From the NCBI GenBank assembly GCA_009786275.1, contig WQTL01000493.1, positions 1-13,875 of the forward strand: DNA of 13,875 bases, given 5' to 3'. The stretch comes from Bacillota bacterium (GTDB lineage: Bacteria > Bacillota > Clostridia > Oscillospirales > Acutalibacteraceae). Shown piece by piece: positions 1 through 7,152 of the stretch. Position 1 is the stretch's first letter; every line of letters starts with the position of its first letter. The notes below the pieces were generated by a model that saw only the letters and a list, made by a program, of their open reading frames with translations, was not told where the DNA came from and did not search any database. A program made the position numbers and the translations under genes.

Positions 1-98
1 ACGGCGGGGGCGGCGGGGAACCATACCAGCGTATCGCTCTGCGGCGGGAGGAGGCGGGCGGCCTGCGCCGGGGATAAGTCATGCACAATCAAATGCAT
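1..98 (-). CDS. N-terminus of a truncated unknown protein
   Basis: Only the first 32 codons are in the window; the gene continues off the left edge. It starts at an ATG read from 98 with a GAGGT Shine-Dalgarno site (105-109) six bases upstream. A near-consensus promoter lies behind it at 136-164, so this is a real gene start rather than a chance frame. The peptide opens MHLIVHDLSPAQAARLLPP and is hydrophobic and proline/alanine-rich. No catalytic motif is reached. The 'LIVHDLSPEQ'-like opening reminds me of some clostridial flavodoxin-like NAD(P)H-dependent oxidoreductases, but that is recollection from a very short stretch and should not be treated as an assignment. It is divergently transcribed from pgk. 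Confidence 0.6.
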   Translation of the reverse strand, partial: MHLIVHDLSPAQAARLLPPQSDTLVWFPAAPA

Positions 99-135
99 CG
101 TGCTACCTCGCTTGTCTGCTGTGATTCACAAAGCT

Positions 136-164
136 ATCATAGCGCAACGGGGGGCGGTTGTCAA
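136..164 (-). promoter_or_regulatory. Sigma-A-type promoter of the left-edge gene
   Basis: On the minus strand, TTGACA (159-164) and TATGAT (136-141) are separated by exactly 17 bases. This is a perfect -35 and a 5/6 -10. It points to the gene starting at 98, with an expected leader of about 30 bases carrying that gene's Shine-Dalgarno site. Confidence 0.75.
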
Positions 165-183
165 GGAGCGCCGAAAATTTTCC

Positions 184-212
184 TTGCAAAACCGGCCAAA
201 CTACAGTATAAT
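184..212 (+). promoter_or_regulatory. Sigma-A-type promoter of pgk
   Basis: TTGCAA (184-189) and a perfect TATAAT (207-212) are 17 bases apart. The expected transcription start near 219 leaves a leader of just under 40 bases before the pgk ATG at 257. It lies back-to-back with the minus-strand promoter at 136-164; the two -35 boxes are only 19 bases apart. A regulator bound between them could affect both genes. Confidence 0.75.
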
Positions 213-256
213 ATATAATGTTATATTTTGTGCCAATTAGAAAGGAATCCCGTCCC

Positions 257-1450
257 ATGAACGTGCTCAACAAGAAGACCATCGAAGACATCGAGTTCAA
301 AGGCAAGAAGGCCCTTGTGCGCTGCGACTTCAACGTGCCCCTCGCCGAGGGCAAAATCACCAGCGATAAACGCATCGCGGCCTCGCTGCCCACCATCCAG
401 TATCTGCTGGACCGGGGCGCGAAGGTGATCCTCTGCTCGCACCTGGGCCGGCCCAAGGCGGGCGTGCCCGACCCGGAATTCTCCCTGAAGCCCGTGGCCG
501 CGCGCCTGAGCGAGCTGCTGGGTATTAAAGTCAAAATGGCGGACGACGTGGTGGGCGAAAGCGCCCGGACCCTGGCGGCCTCCCTGAAGGAGGGCGAAGT
601 GCTGCTGCTGGAGAACGTGCGCTTCGAAAAGGGCGAGACCAAGAACGACCCGGAGCTCAGTAAGCAATTCGCCGCCCTGGCGGAGGTGTTCGTCAACGAC
701 GCCTTCGGCTCGGCCCACAGAGCGCACAGCTCCACCGCGGGGGTGGCGGATTACCTGCCCGCCGTGTGCGGCTACCTGATGCGCAAGGAGATCACCTTCC
801 TGGGCGGCGCCCTGGAGGACCCGAAGCGCCCCCTGACGGCGATCCTGGGCGGCGCGAAGGTCAGCGACAAGATCGGCGTGATCGACCACCTGCTCGACCT
901 GGTGGACACCCTGATTGTCGGCGGCGGGATGGCCTACACCTTCTTCGCCGCGCAGGGCAAAAGCGTGGGCGCCTCCCTGTGCGAGACCGATAAGTTTGAT
1001 TTGGCCTTGGAAACGCTTGCGAAAGCGCGCGCGAAGCGAGTAAATTTCCTGCTGCCGGTGGATAACGTTGTGGGGCGCGATTTCGCGGCCGATACGGAGT
1101 TCATCACCCTGGGCGTGGACGAGCCCCACGACGGCTGGATGGGCATGGACATCGGCCCGGAGACCCGCGCGCTGTTCGCCGATGCCATCGCGGGCAGCGG
1201 CACGGTGATCTGGAACGGGCCCATGGGCGTGGCGGAATGGGATAATTTCGCGGGCGGCACCATTGCCATCGCGACGGCAGTGGCCGAGAGCGGCGCGATC
1301 TCCATCATCGGCGGCGGCGACAGCGCGGCGGCCGTGAAGAAGCTGGGCTTCGACAGCAAAATGAGCCATGTCTCCACCGGGGGCGGGGCCTCGCTGGAGT
1401 TCCTCGAGGGCAAGGAGCTGCCGGGGGTGGCTTGTTTGGACGAGAAGTGA
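257..1450 (+). CDS. pgk: Phosphoglycerate kinase
   Basis: Catalyses 1,3-bisphosphoglycerate + ADP to 3-phosphoglycerate + ATP, the first ATP-yielding step of lower glycolysis, in the cytosol. The product is 397 residues, the normal bacterial length. Visible motifs are the substrate-binding RCDFNVP (22-28, with D24 and N26), HLGRP (62-66), the RAHSSTAGV block, GGAKVSDK with K201, the hinge/nucleotide region NGPMGVAEWDNF, the GGGD phosphate loop (352-355) and the closing STGGGASLEFLEG. The frame is open further upstream to 218, but that codon lies within the promoter and near the expected transcription start. The ATG at 257 has AAGGA about ten bases upstream and gives the family's usual N-terminus. 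It stands without gap, tpiA or gpm in view, and is followed by a palindromic repeat. The usual phenylalanine in GPMGVFE is alanine here, probably a benign variation. Confidence 0.97.
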   Translation: MNVLNKKTIEDIEFKGKKALVRCDFNVPLAEGKITSDKRIAASLPTIQYLLDRGAKVILCSHLGRPKAGVPDPEFSLKPVAARLSELLGIKVKMADDVVGESARTLAASLKEGEVLLLENVRFEKGETKNDPELSKQFAALAEVFVNDAFGSAHRAHSSTAGVADYLPAVCGYLMRKEITFLGGALEDPKRPLTAILGGAKVSDKIGVIDHLLDLVDTLIVGGGMAYTFFAAQGKSVGASLCETDKFDLALETLAKARAKRVNFLLPVDNVVGRDFAADTEFITLGVDEPHDGWMGMDIGPETRALFADAIAGSGTVIWNGPMGVAEWDNFAGGTIAIATAVAESGAISIIGGGDSAAAVKKLGFDSKMSHVSTGGGASLEFLEGKELPGVACLDEK

Positions 1451-1503
1451 GGACTTATCCCCTCTGCCTCGACAAAGTATTCAGGTAATGATGATTCGCG
1501 CAT

Positions 1504-1584
1504 TGTAGGGACGGCGTCCTCGACGTCCCAAGCAAAAAAGCCTCATTCTTTTGGCCCAGGGACGTCCGGAGGCCGTCCCCTACA
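1504..1584. repeat. 81-base imperfect palindrome downstream of pgk
   Basis: Two 26-base arms (1504-1529 and 1559-1584) are inverted, imperfect copies of each other. Both begin TGTAGGG and end ACGTCCC when read in the same sense, and they are separated by about 29 bases containing an A run and a T-rich stretch. Each arm can also fold on itself (GGGACG with CGTCCC), so either one long hairpin or two short ones could form. It fills most of the pgk-ABC gap and may act as a transcription terminator or RNA-stability element. It resembles small non-autonomous palindromic repeats found scattered in clostridial intergenic regions. No coding frame is evident. Confidence 0.75.
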
Positions 1585-1638
1585 GACTGCGCCCTTAACA
1601 ATCAGGTTTTCCAGTAATCCGCATAGGGAGGTACTACC

Positions 1639-2340
1639 TTGAGCTTCATCGAATTTGTGGACGTCTCCAAGCAGTATATCATGGGCGAGGTCGCCATCAA
1701 CGCCGTGGACGGCGCGGACTTCGAGATCGAAGAGGGCGAGCTGGCCATCATCGTGGGGGCCTCCGGCGCGGGAAAGACCACCATCCTGAACATCTTAGGC
1801 GGGATGGACAGCGCCAGCGGCGGCGAGGTATACGTGGCCGGCGAGGAGATCACCGCCTTCGGCAACCGCAGGCTCATCGAATACAGGCGCAACCAGGTGG
1901 GCTTCGTGTTCCAGTTCTACAACCTGATCCCGAACCTCACCGCCCTGGAGAACGTCGAAATCGCCACGCAGCTCAGCGCCGACCCCCTGTCCCCCGCCGA
2001 GGTGCTCGAGCAGGTGGGCTTGGGGGAGCGGCTGCACAACTTCCCTGCACAGCTTTCCGGCGGGGAGCAGCAGCGGGTGTCCATCGCCAGGGCATTGGCG
2101 AAGAACCCCCGGCTCCTGCTGTGCGACGAGCCCACCGGGGCCCTGGACGACACCACGGGCAGGCAGATTTTGCAGCTGCTGCAGAAGACCTGCCGCGAGA
2201 CCGGCACCACCGTGATCATCATCACCCACAACACCGCCTTCGAGCCCATCGCCGACCGGGTCATCCACATGCGCAGCGGCAAAATCACCGAGGTGGCGCG
2301 CAACGAGGAGCCGAAGGATGTTGGGGAATTGGAATGGTAG
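1639..2340 (+). CDS. ABC transporter ATP-binding protein, MacB/LolD type
   Basis: Cytoplasmic ATPase that powers the large permease encoded next. The 233-residue product is a single nucleotide-binding domain with Walker A GASGAGKTT (40-48), Q-loop Q92 in VFQFYNLIPNLTALENV, signature LSGGE (139-143), Walker B LLLCDEP (159-165, D163 and E164), D-loop GALD and H-loop H197. The FQFYNLIPNLTA stretch is typical of the MacB/LolD/FtsE branch, which works with FtsX-fold permeases rather than with classical importers. The start is a TTG at 1639, chosen because GGGAGG (1626-1631) sits seven bases upstream and the protein then has the family's usual N-terminus. It is separated from the permease by a 120-base A+T-rich repeat. 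The substrate cannot be read from this subunit; lipoproteins, peptides or antimicrobial compounds are possible cargo in the family. Confidence 0.93.
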   Translation: MSFIEFVDVSKQYIMGEVAINAVDGADFEIEEGELAIIVGASGAGKTTILNILGGMDSASGGEVYVAGEEITAFGNRRLIEYRRNQVGFVFQFYNLIPNLTALENVEIATQLSADPLSPAEVLEQVGLGERLHNFPAQLSGGEQQRVSIARALAKNPRLLLCDEPTGALDDTTGRQILQLLQKTCRETGTTVIIITHNTAFEPIADRVIHMRSGKITEVARNEEPKDVGELEW

Positions 2341-2351
2341 ATTATTAGACC

Positions 2352-2446
2352 TTAGATTTTAGACTTTAGATTTTAGACATTTATGTCAGGCGCCAGGGCT
2401 GCGCTTTAAGACATCTAATATCTAAAATCTAGTATCTAATATCTAG
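2352..2446. repeat. A+T-rich palindromic repeat between ABC ATPase and permease
   Basis: The left arm contains the 13-mer TTAGATTTTAGAC twice (2352-2364 and 2366-2378; period 14). The right arm contains ATCTAATATCTA twice (2413-2424 and 2434-2445). The arms are inverted with respect to each other; the exact shared core is TAGATTTTAGA at 2353-2363 and its complement at 2421-2431. The loop between them is G+C-rich with GGCGCC. The element contrasts sharply with the surrounding high-G+C sequence. In an ATPase-permease transcript it would fold just upstream of the permease Shine-Dalgarno site (GGAGG, 2451-2455), so it could tune the subunit ratio or mRNA stability. Confidence 0.8.
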
Positions 2447-2460
2447 TAGCGGAGGCTAAA

Positions 2461-5400
2461 ATGACCAAAGCTCTGTTTCGCGATACCCTGCGCGCCATGC
2501 GCAAGACGCTCTCGCGCTTCATCTCCATCGTGATCATCGTCGCGCTGGGGGTGGGCTTTTTCGCGGGGCTCAAGGCGGTTTCGCCCACGATGAAGGCCGC
2601 CGCGCAGAGCTTCTACAAGAAGCACATGCTGGCGGACATCGTGGTGCAGTCCACCGTGTACTTCGACGAGAAGGACGTGGAGGCCGTGCGCGGCATCCCC
2701 GGGGTGGAAAGCGTCACCCTCTCGCGCTCCATCGACGGCGTGTTTTTCAAACCCGACGGCAAGCCCGAGCAGAGCATGAGCGGCACCGCCTACGTCACGC
2801 GCGTCATCGGCTACGACTTTAAGCAGCCCGTGGGCTCGGGTTCCGCGCGTCGCAACCAGCTGCAGCTGGTGAAGGGGCGCTTCCCCGAGCGGCCCGACGA
2901 GTGCGTGGTGAGCGCCTACGCCAACAAGATGGAGCCGCAGCACTATGTCATCGGGCAGAAGCTGCGCATCTGCGGGGACTTCGAGGACATCCGCGATACG
3001 GTCAAGAGCGAAATTTACACGGTGGTGGGCGTGGTATACACCCCGGAGTTCATCGCCATGGAGCTGGGGGCCAGCAAGGCCGGCGGCGGCGAGCTTTCCG
3101 GCTATATCTATATCCCCGACGACGCCTTCGTCACGGAATACTACACCACGATGTACATCGGCGTGGAGGACGCTTCGGAATACGCCGCCTACACCGCCGG
3201 CTACAAGGACCTGGTGCGCCGGGTGACGGATAAGCTCGAGATTGCCGGGCCCGTGATCGCGGCGCAGCGGGCGCAGCGCATGACGGACTACCTGATCCCC
3301 CTGATTGAGGACGGTCGCAAGGAGCTGGAGCAGGGCAAGGCGGACCTGGAGGAGCTGCGCAAGGCCATCGCCAACTACGCGCCGCAGTACGACGCCGGCA
3401 AGAGGCAGATGCAGGAGGCCCCCGCGAAATACCAGGAGCAGCTGGACAAATACAACGCGAACAAGGCGAAGTACGACGAGGCCTACGAAATCGTGGTGCA
3501 GCACCCGGGCGCCTGGGAGGAATACCAGGAGGGGGTGAACCAGATCGAGCGGGCGGAAAACAGCTACAACGTGGCCAGCGCCGCCGTGGCCGCCGGAAAA
3601 AGCGCCCTGAACGTGGCCAATAAGGCCCTGGAAAGCGGCGAGGACGCGCGCATCAAGAACGCCATGAGCATCCTGGCGCTGTATTTCCCGCTGGAGGCGG
3701 CCGACCAGACCATCGAGGGTTTACGCGCGCGCGTGGCGGAGGCGCAGGCGCAGCTGGACGAGCAGGAGGCCGCCCTGGCGGAAGCCAAGGCCGAGATCAA
3801 CGCGGGCAAGGCCAAGCTGGCGCAGAACAAAGCGCTCATCGCGCAGCTGGAGGAGTTCAACAGGGCCTCCAAGGAGCTCACGGCCGCCAAGGCCGCGCTG
3901 GACAAGGCCTGGGCGGAGATTCAGGACGCGCCGGACAAGCTCACCCGCGGCGAGGAGAGCATCGCGGACATGCAGGCCCGGGAGATCACCGCCGCCCGGG
4001 ACGTGGCCAACGGCGAGCGCAAGCTGCGCAGGGCCGAAAACCACCTGATCGCCCTGGACAACGCCCAGTGGATCATCCTGGACCGGGACGAGTTCGCGGG
4101 CTACACCAGCTACGGCAACATCTCCGACAACATGGAGCAGTTCGCGCTGATCTTCCCGGCGCTGTTCTTCCTGGTGGCGCTGCTGATGACCCTGACCACC
4201 ATGACCCGCATGGTGGGCGACGAGCGCACCCAATTGGGCGTGCTGAAGGCCGCGGGCTATTCCTCCGGCGCGATCCTGTTCAAATACCTGTTCTACGCCT
4301 TCACGGCGGGGCTGCTGGGCTGCGTCATCGGCCTGGCGCTGGGCTTTACGATCATACCCATGATGATATTCAAGGCCTACCAAATCCTGTATTTGATCCC
4401 CGAGATGACGCCGGGATTCTTCTGGGATACGGCGGCTCTGGGCTTCGGGGCGGCGCTGGGCGTCACCGTGGTCACGACGGTGTTCTCCGTGATGTGGACG
4501 CTGCGCCACCGCCCCGCGCAGCTCATGCGCCCGAAGGCCCCAAAGGCCGGCAAGCGCATCTTCCTGGAGTGGTTCCCCTTCCTCTGGAAGCGCCTGGGCT
4601 TCAACGGCAAAGTGACCATGCGCAACCTGGTGCGCAACAAAATACGCTTTTTGATGACCTTCGCGGGCATTCTCAGCTGCACGGCCCTGCTGCTCACGGG
4701 CTTCGGTATCGGCAACTCCATCGGCACCATGCTGGATAAGCAGTTCGGCGCGGACAGCGTCATGCGCTTCGACGGCCAGGCCCTGCTGCAGGCCCCCCTG
4801 CGCAAGGCCGAGGCCCCCGCGCTGCTCAACAAAATCTTCAGGGACGAGCGCATCGCCAGCGTGATGCCCGTATACATGAAGAAGATGTACGGGGGCTCGC
4901 CGAGCTTCGACCACCAGCTCGACGTGACCATCGTGGTGGCGCAGGACAAGGACCGCATCCCCGACTTCGCGGCCCTGAGCGACGAGAAGACCGGCAAGCC
5001 CATCCCCCTCACGGACGAGGGCTGCATCATCGGCGGCAAAACGGCCGAGCTGCTGGGCCTCAAGGTGGGGGACACGATCACCATCCAGTCCGCCGGGCCG
5101 GAGAAGGCGGAGATCAAGGTGGCGGGGATCGTGCGCAACTACGTCTACCACTATATCTATATGACCCCGCAGGTCTACGAGCGGGGCTTCGGCGTGAAGG
5201 AGGCCGCCTTCAACGTGGTGCTCATCCGCCTGGCCCCCGCGCTGACGCGCCTGGACAAGGGCAGCGACGCGGAGATCAACCAGGTGAAGGAGACCCGCAC
5301 CGCCCTGGCCCGGGACCTGGGCGACACGGCGGAGGTCATCACCCTGGTATATAACCAGAGCATCATCGACAACGTGGGCAGGATGCTGGACATCATGCGC

Positions 5401-5799
5401 AGCGTCATCGTGGTGGTGTTCACCGGGGCCGCGGGGGCCCTGGCCTTCGTGGTGCTGTACAACCTGAACAACATCAACATCTACGAGCGCACGCGGGAGC
5501 TGGCCACCATCAAGGTGCTGGGCTTCTACGACGGCGAGGCCGACATGTTCATCTACCGGGAGAACATCATCACCACAATCTTGGGCATCGGCGCGGGTCT
5601 CGCCGCGGGGATACCCATCCACGGCTTTGTCATCAAGGCCGCGGAGATCGAGAGTATGATGTTCGTGCGCACCCTGGCAATGCCGAACTTCCTGGCCTCG
5701 GCCATCATCACGGTGATCTTCGCCGTCGCGATCAACCTGCTGATGCACAAGCGCATCAAGGAGATCAACATGGTGGAGGCGCTCAAGAGCGTGGAGTAA
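2461..5799 (+). CDS. Large FtsX-family ABC permease with extracytoplasmic coiled coil
   Basis: Membrane partner of the preceding ATPase. The 1112 residues read as a duplicated FtsX/MacB architecture. TM1 is near 19-42. A large extracytoplasmic domain follows, including a long Ala/Glu/Lys/Gln-rich heptad-like region at about 275-540. TM2-TM4 lie near 562-584, 607-632 and 657-681, TM5 near 730-752, a second extracytoplasmic domain at about 753-975, and TM6-TM8 near 981-1001, 1035-1058 and 1077-1100. Both FtsX modules carry the expected cytoplasmic loop after the second span of each half (DERTQLGVLKAAGYS and ERTRELATIKVLGFY), the likely contact with the ATPase. GGAGG (2451-2455) precedes the ATG by five bases. 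Such permeases usually perform mechanotransmission or extrusion across the outer membrane face rather than pore transport. The substrate is unknown. The long coiled coil is within one polypeptide, where some MacB-type systems rely on a separate adaptor. Confidence 0.9.
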   Translation: MTKALFRDTLRAMRKTLSRFISIVIIVALGVGFFAGLKAVSPTMKAAAQSFYKKHMLADIVVQSTVYFDEKDVEAVRGIPGVESVTLSRSIDGVFFKPDGKPEQSMSGTAYVTRVIGYDFKQPVGSGSARRNQLQLVKGRFPERPDECVVSAYANKMEPQHYVIGQKLRICGDFEDIRDTVKSEIYTVVGVVYTPEFIAMELGASKAGGGELSGYIYIPDDAFVTEYYTTMYIGVEDASEYAAYTAGYKDLVRRVTDKLEIAGPVIAAQRAQRMTDYLIPLIEDGRKELEQGKADLEELRKAIANYAPQYDAGKRQMQEAPAKYQEQLDKYNANKAKYDEAYEIVVQHPGAWEEYQEGVNQIERAENSYNVASAAVAAGKSALNVANKALESGEDARIKNAMSILALYFPLEAADQTIEGLRARVAEAQAQLDEQEAALAEAKAEINAGKAKLAQNKALIAQLEEFNRASKELTAAKAALDKAWAEIQDAPDKLTRGEESIADMQAREITAARDVANGERKLRRAENHLIALDNAQWIILDRDEFAGYTSYGNISDNMEQFALIFPALFFLVALLMTLTTMTRMVGDERTQLGVLKAAGYSSGAILFKYLFYAFTAGLLGCVIGLALGFTIIPMMIFKAYQILYLIPEMTPGFFWDTAALGFGAALGVTVVTTVFSVMWTLRHRPAQLMRPKAPKAGKRIFLEWFPFLWKRLGFNGKVTMRNLVRNKIRFLMTFAGILSCTALLLTGFGIGNSIGTMLDKQFGADSVMRFDGQALLQAPLRKAEAPALLNKIFRDERIASVMPVYMKKMYGGSPSFDHQLDVTIVVAQDKDRIPDFAALSDEKTGKPIPLTDEGCIIGGKTAELLGLKVGDTITIQSAGPEKAEIKVAGIVRNYVYHYIYMTPQVYERGFGVKEAAFNVVLIRLAPALTRLDKGSDAEINQVKETRTALARDLGDTAEVITLVYNQSIIDNVGRMLDIMRSVIVVVFTGAAGALAFVVLYNLNNINIYERTRELATIKVLGFYDGEADMFIYRENIITTILGIGAGLAAGIPIHGFVIKAAEIESMMFVRTLAMPNFLASAIITVIFAVAINLLMHKRIKEINMVEALKSVE

Positions 5800-5812
5800 A
5801 GGAGAACCCGCC

Positions 5813-6988
5813 ATGTTTGAAAACGCCGCGGCGGACAGAATGTCCCTGCTGCGCACGGAATCCGCGTTCCAGATCCTCGCCAAAGCGCAGGCCCTGGAGG
5901 CGCAGGGCAGGCATATCATCCACATGGAGATCGGCCAGCCGGATTTCAAGACACCGCAGAATATCATCGACGCCGCCTACCGCGCGATGAACGAGGGCTA
6001 TACCGGCTATACGCCCACGCCGGGGCTTCTCCCCGTGCGTCAAACCATAGCGGAATACGCGGCGGGGCAAAAAAAAATCACCGCGTCCGCCGACGAGGTG
6101 GTCATCGTGCCGGGCGGCAAGCCGGTGATGTTCTACACCATGCTGATGCTGGTCAACCCCGGGGACGAGGTCGTCTATCCCAACCCCTCCTTCCCCATCT
6201 ACGAGTCCTGCATCAGCTTCGCGGGGGGCGTCCCCGTACCGCTGAAGCTTTCTGCGGAGAACGACTTCCGGCTGGACATCGCCGGGTTCCGGCGGCTCAT
6301 CACGCCGAAAACCAAGCTGGTGATCATCAACAGCCCCTCCAACCCCACCGGCGGCGTATTTACCCCGGCGGATGTGCGCGCTATCGCGGAGGTTCTGCAG
6401 GACCGCCCGGATATCTTCGTTTTGTCCGACGAAATCTACGACCGGCTGATTTTCGAGGGCGAGGCCTTCTCCATCGCCTCCCTGCCGGGCTTCAAGGACC
6501 GCACGGTCATCCTGGACGGCTTTTCCAAAACCTACGCGATGACGGGCTGGCGGCTGGGCTACGCCATACTGCACAAGGAGCTGGCGGCGCACATGTCCAT
6601 GCTGATGGTCAACTCCAACTCCTGCGCCGCGGCCTTTTCGCAGATGGCCGCCGTGGAGGCCCTCACCGGGCCGCAGACGGCGGTGGACGCCATGCGCGCG
6701 GCCTTCCTGGAGCGCCGCGACGTCCTAGTCGAAGCGCTGAACAAGATCGACGGCATAACATGCTGCCTGCCGAAGGGCGCGTTCTACGCGTTCCCGGACA
6801 TCTCGGCCTTCGGCATTTCCAGCGAGGAATTCGCGTCCCGCCTGCTGGAGGAGGCGGGCGTGGCCGCGGCCCACGGCACGGCCTTCGGGGCCTTCGGCGA
6901 GGGCTATGTGCGGCTGTCCTACGCGACGAGCGTCGAGAATATCAGGATTGCCGCGGAGCGGATAGAGAGGTTTTGCGGGGGTCTGTAA
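5813..6988 (+). CDS. PLP-dependent class I/II aminotransferase
   Basis: Cytosolic fold-type I pyridoxal-phosphate aminotransferase of the aspartate aminotransferase superfamily, 391 residues, normal length. Visible PLP-site features are NPTG (177-180), DEIY (206-209, D206 to the pyridine nitrogen and Y209 to the phenolic oxygen), the SKTYAMTGWRLGY block with Schiff-base K239 and R247, and the substrate-carboxylate arginine R367 in YVRLSYA. The N-terminal IGQPDFKTPQNI segment is typical of the family. The start has a perfect AAAGGAG (5798-5804), eight bases upstream and overlapping the permease stop codon, so it is very likely cotranscribed with the transporter. Substrate specificity (aspartate, aromatic, alanine or other) cannot be decided from these motifs. 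It is not the class III ArgD of the arginine pathway, despite arginine genes on the opposite strand. Confidence 0.93.
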   Translation: MFENAAADRMSLLRTESAFQILAKAQALEAQGRHIIHMEIGQPDFKTPQNIIDAAYRAMNEGYTGYTPTPGLLPVRQTIAEYAAGQKKITASADEVVIVPGGKPVMFYTMLMLVNPGDEVVYPNPSFPIYESCISFAGGVPVPLKLSAENDFRLDIAGFRRLITPKTKLVIINSPSNPTGGVFTPADVRAIAEVLQDRPDIFVLSDEIYDRLIFEGEAFSIASLPGFKDRTVILDGFSKTYAMTGWRLGYAILHKELAAHMSMLMVNSNSCAAAFSQMAAVEALTGPQTAVDAMRAAFLERRDVLVEALNKIDGITCCLPKGAFYAFPDISAFGISSEEFASRLLEEAGVAAAHGTAFGAFGEGYVRLSYATSVENIRIAAERIERFCGGL

Positions 6989-7011
6989 GTAAATTTGACG
7001 TAAGGTTTGCC

Positions 7012-7035
7012 GGAGACGCACAGCCGTGCGTCTCT
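7012..7035 (-). repeat. Palindromic repeat, copy 1 of an inverted pair
   Basis: A perfect 9-base stem GAGACGCAC / GTGCGTCTC (7013-7021 and 7026-7034) surrounds a four-base loop. Read on the minus strand, this 24-base unit matches 12815-12838 on the plus strand at all but one position, in the loop. The two copies are therefore inverted relative to one another and bracket the hemW-to-small-protein gene cluster. Confidence 0.8.
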
Positions 7036-7042
7036 GCTTTTC
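7013..7042 (+). terminator. Hairpin terminator at the convergence of the two gene groups
   Basis: The 9-base stem with AGCC loop is followed on the plus strand by TGCTTTTCT, a short U-rich tract that fits an intrinsic terminator for the aminotransferase transcript ending at 6988. On the minus strand the downstream side lacks a T tract, so termination of the opposing operon here is less certain. Confidence 0.5.
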
Positions 7043-7140
7043 TACCTTATCAGCAATGCCCAAAGCCCCACGGTGATGACGCTCAGGGCCATCAGGCCGG
7101 CAAGGATGAGCGCGATGATGCGGGTGACGTTTTTGTTCAT
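7042..7140 (-). CDS. 32-residue single-span membrane protein
   Basis: A short gene immediately after argJ. The product reads MNKNVTRIIALILAGLMALS and continues with about 12 more hydrophobic residues to the end IR. It has a short basic N-terminus (two Asn, Lys and Arg within seven residues) and a hydrophobic stretch from about residue 8 to 30, giving one predicted membrane span with the N-terminus probably inside. A perfect AAAGGAG (7148-7154 on the minus strand) sits seven bases upstream and overlaps the argJ stop codon, which is strong evidence for real, translationally coupled expression. In size and layout it recalls tiny clostridial and listerial membrane proteins such as Prli42, but I cannot show homology. 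Function unknown. Confidence 0.72.
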   Translation of the reverse strand: MNKNVTRIIALILAGLMALSVITVGLWALLIR

Positions 7141-7152
7141 GGGTTTTCTCCT

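Noticed and set aside
214..219. A second TATAAT upstream of pgk
   Set aside because: It has no plausible -35 at 16-18 bases; the copy at 207-212 has TTGCAA at exactly 17.
221..1369. A 382-codon minus-strand frame opposite pgk
   Set aside because: Low-complexity His/Arg/Gly product, with no ribosome site and no promoter that fits. pgk on the other strand is certain.
2352..2446. A CRISPR array
   Set aside because: The repeats are 12-13 bases, A+T-rich and palindromic with no spacers of regular length, and no cas gene is near.
3721..5967. A 748-codon open frame on the minus strand, antisense to the permease
   Set aside because: It overlaps a well-supported ABC permease. The translation is a low-complexity His/Arg/Gln/Val-rich mix with no domain. 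It is the usual result of high-G+C third positions on the other strand.
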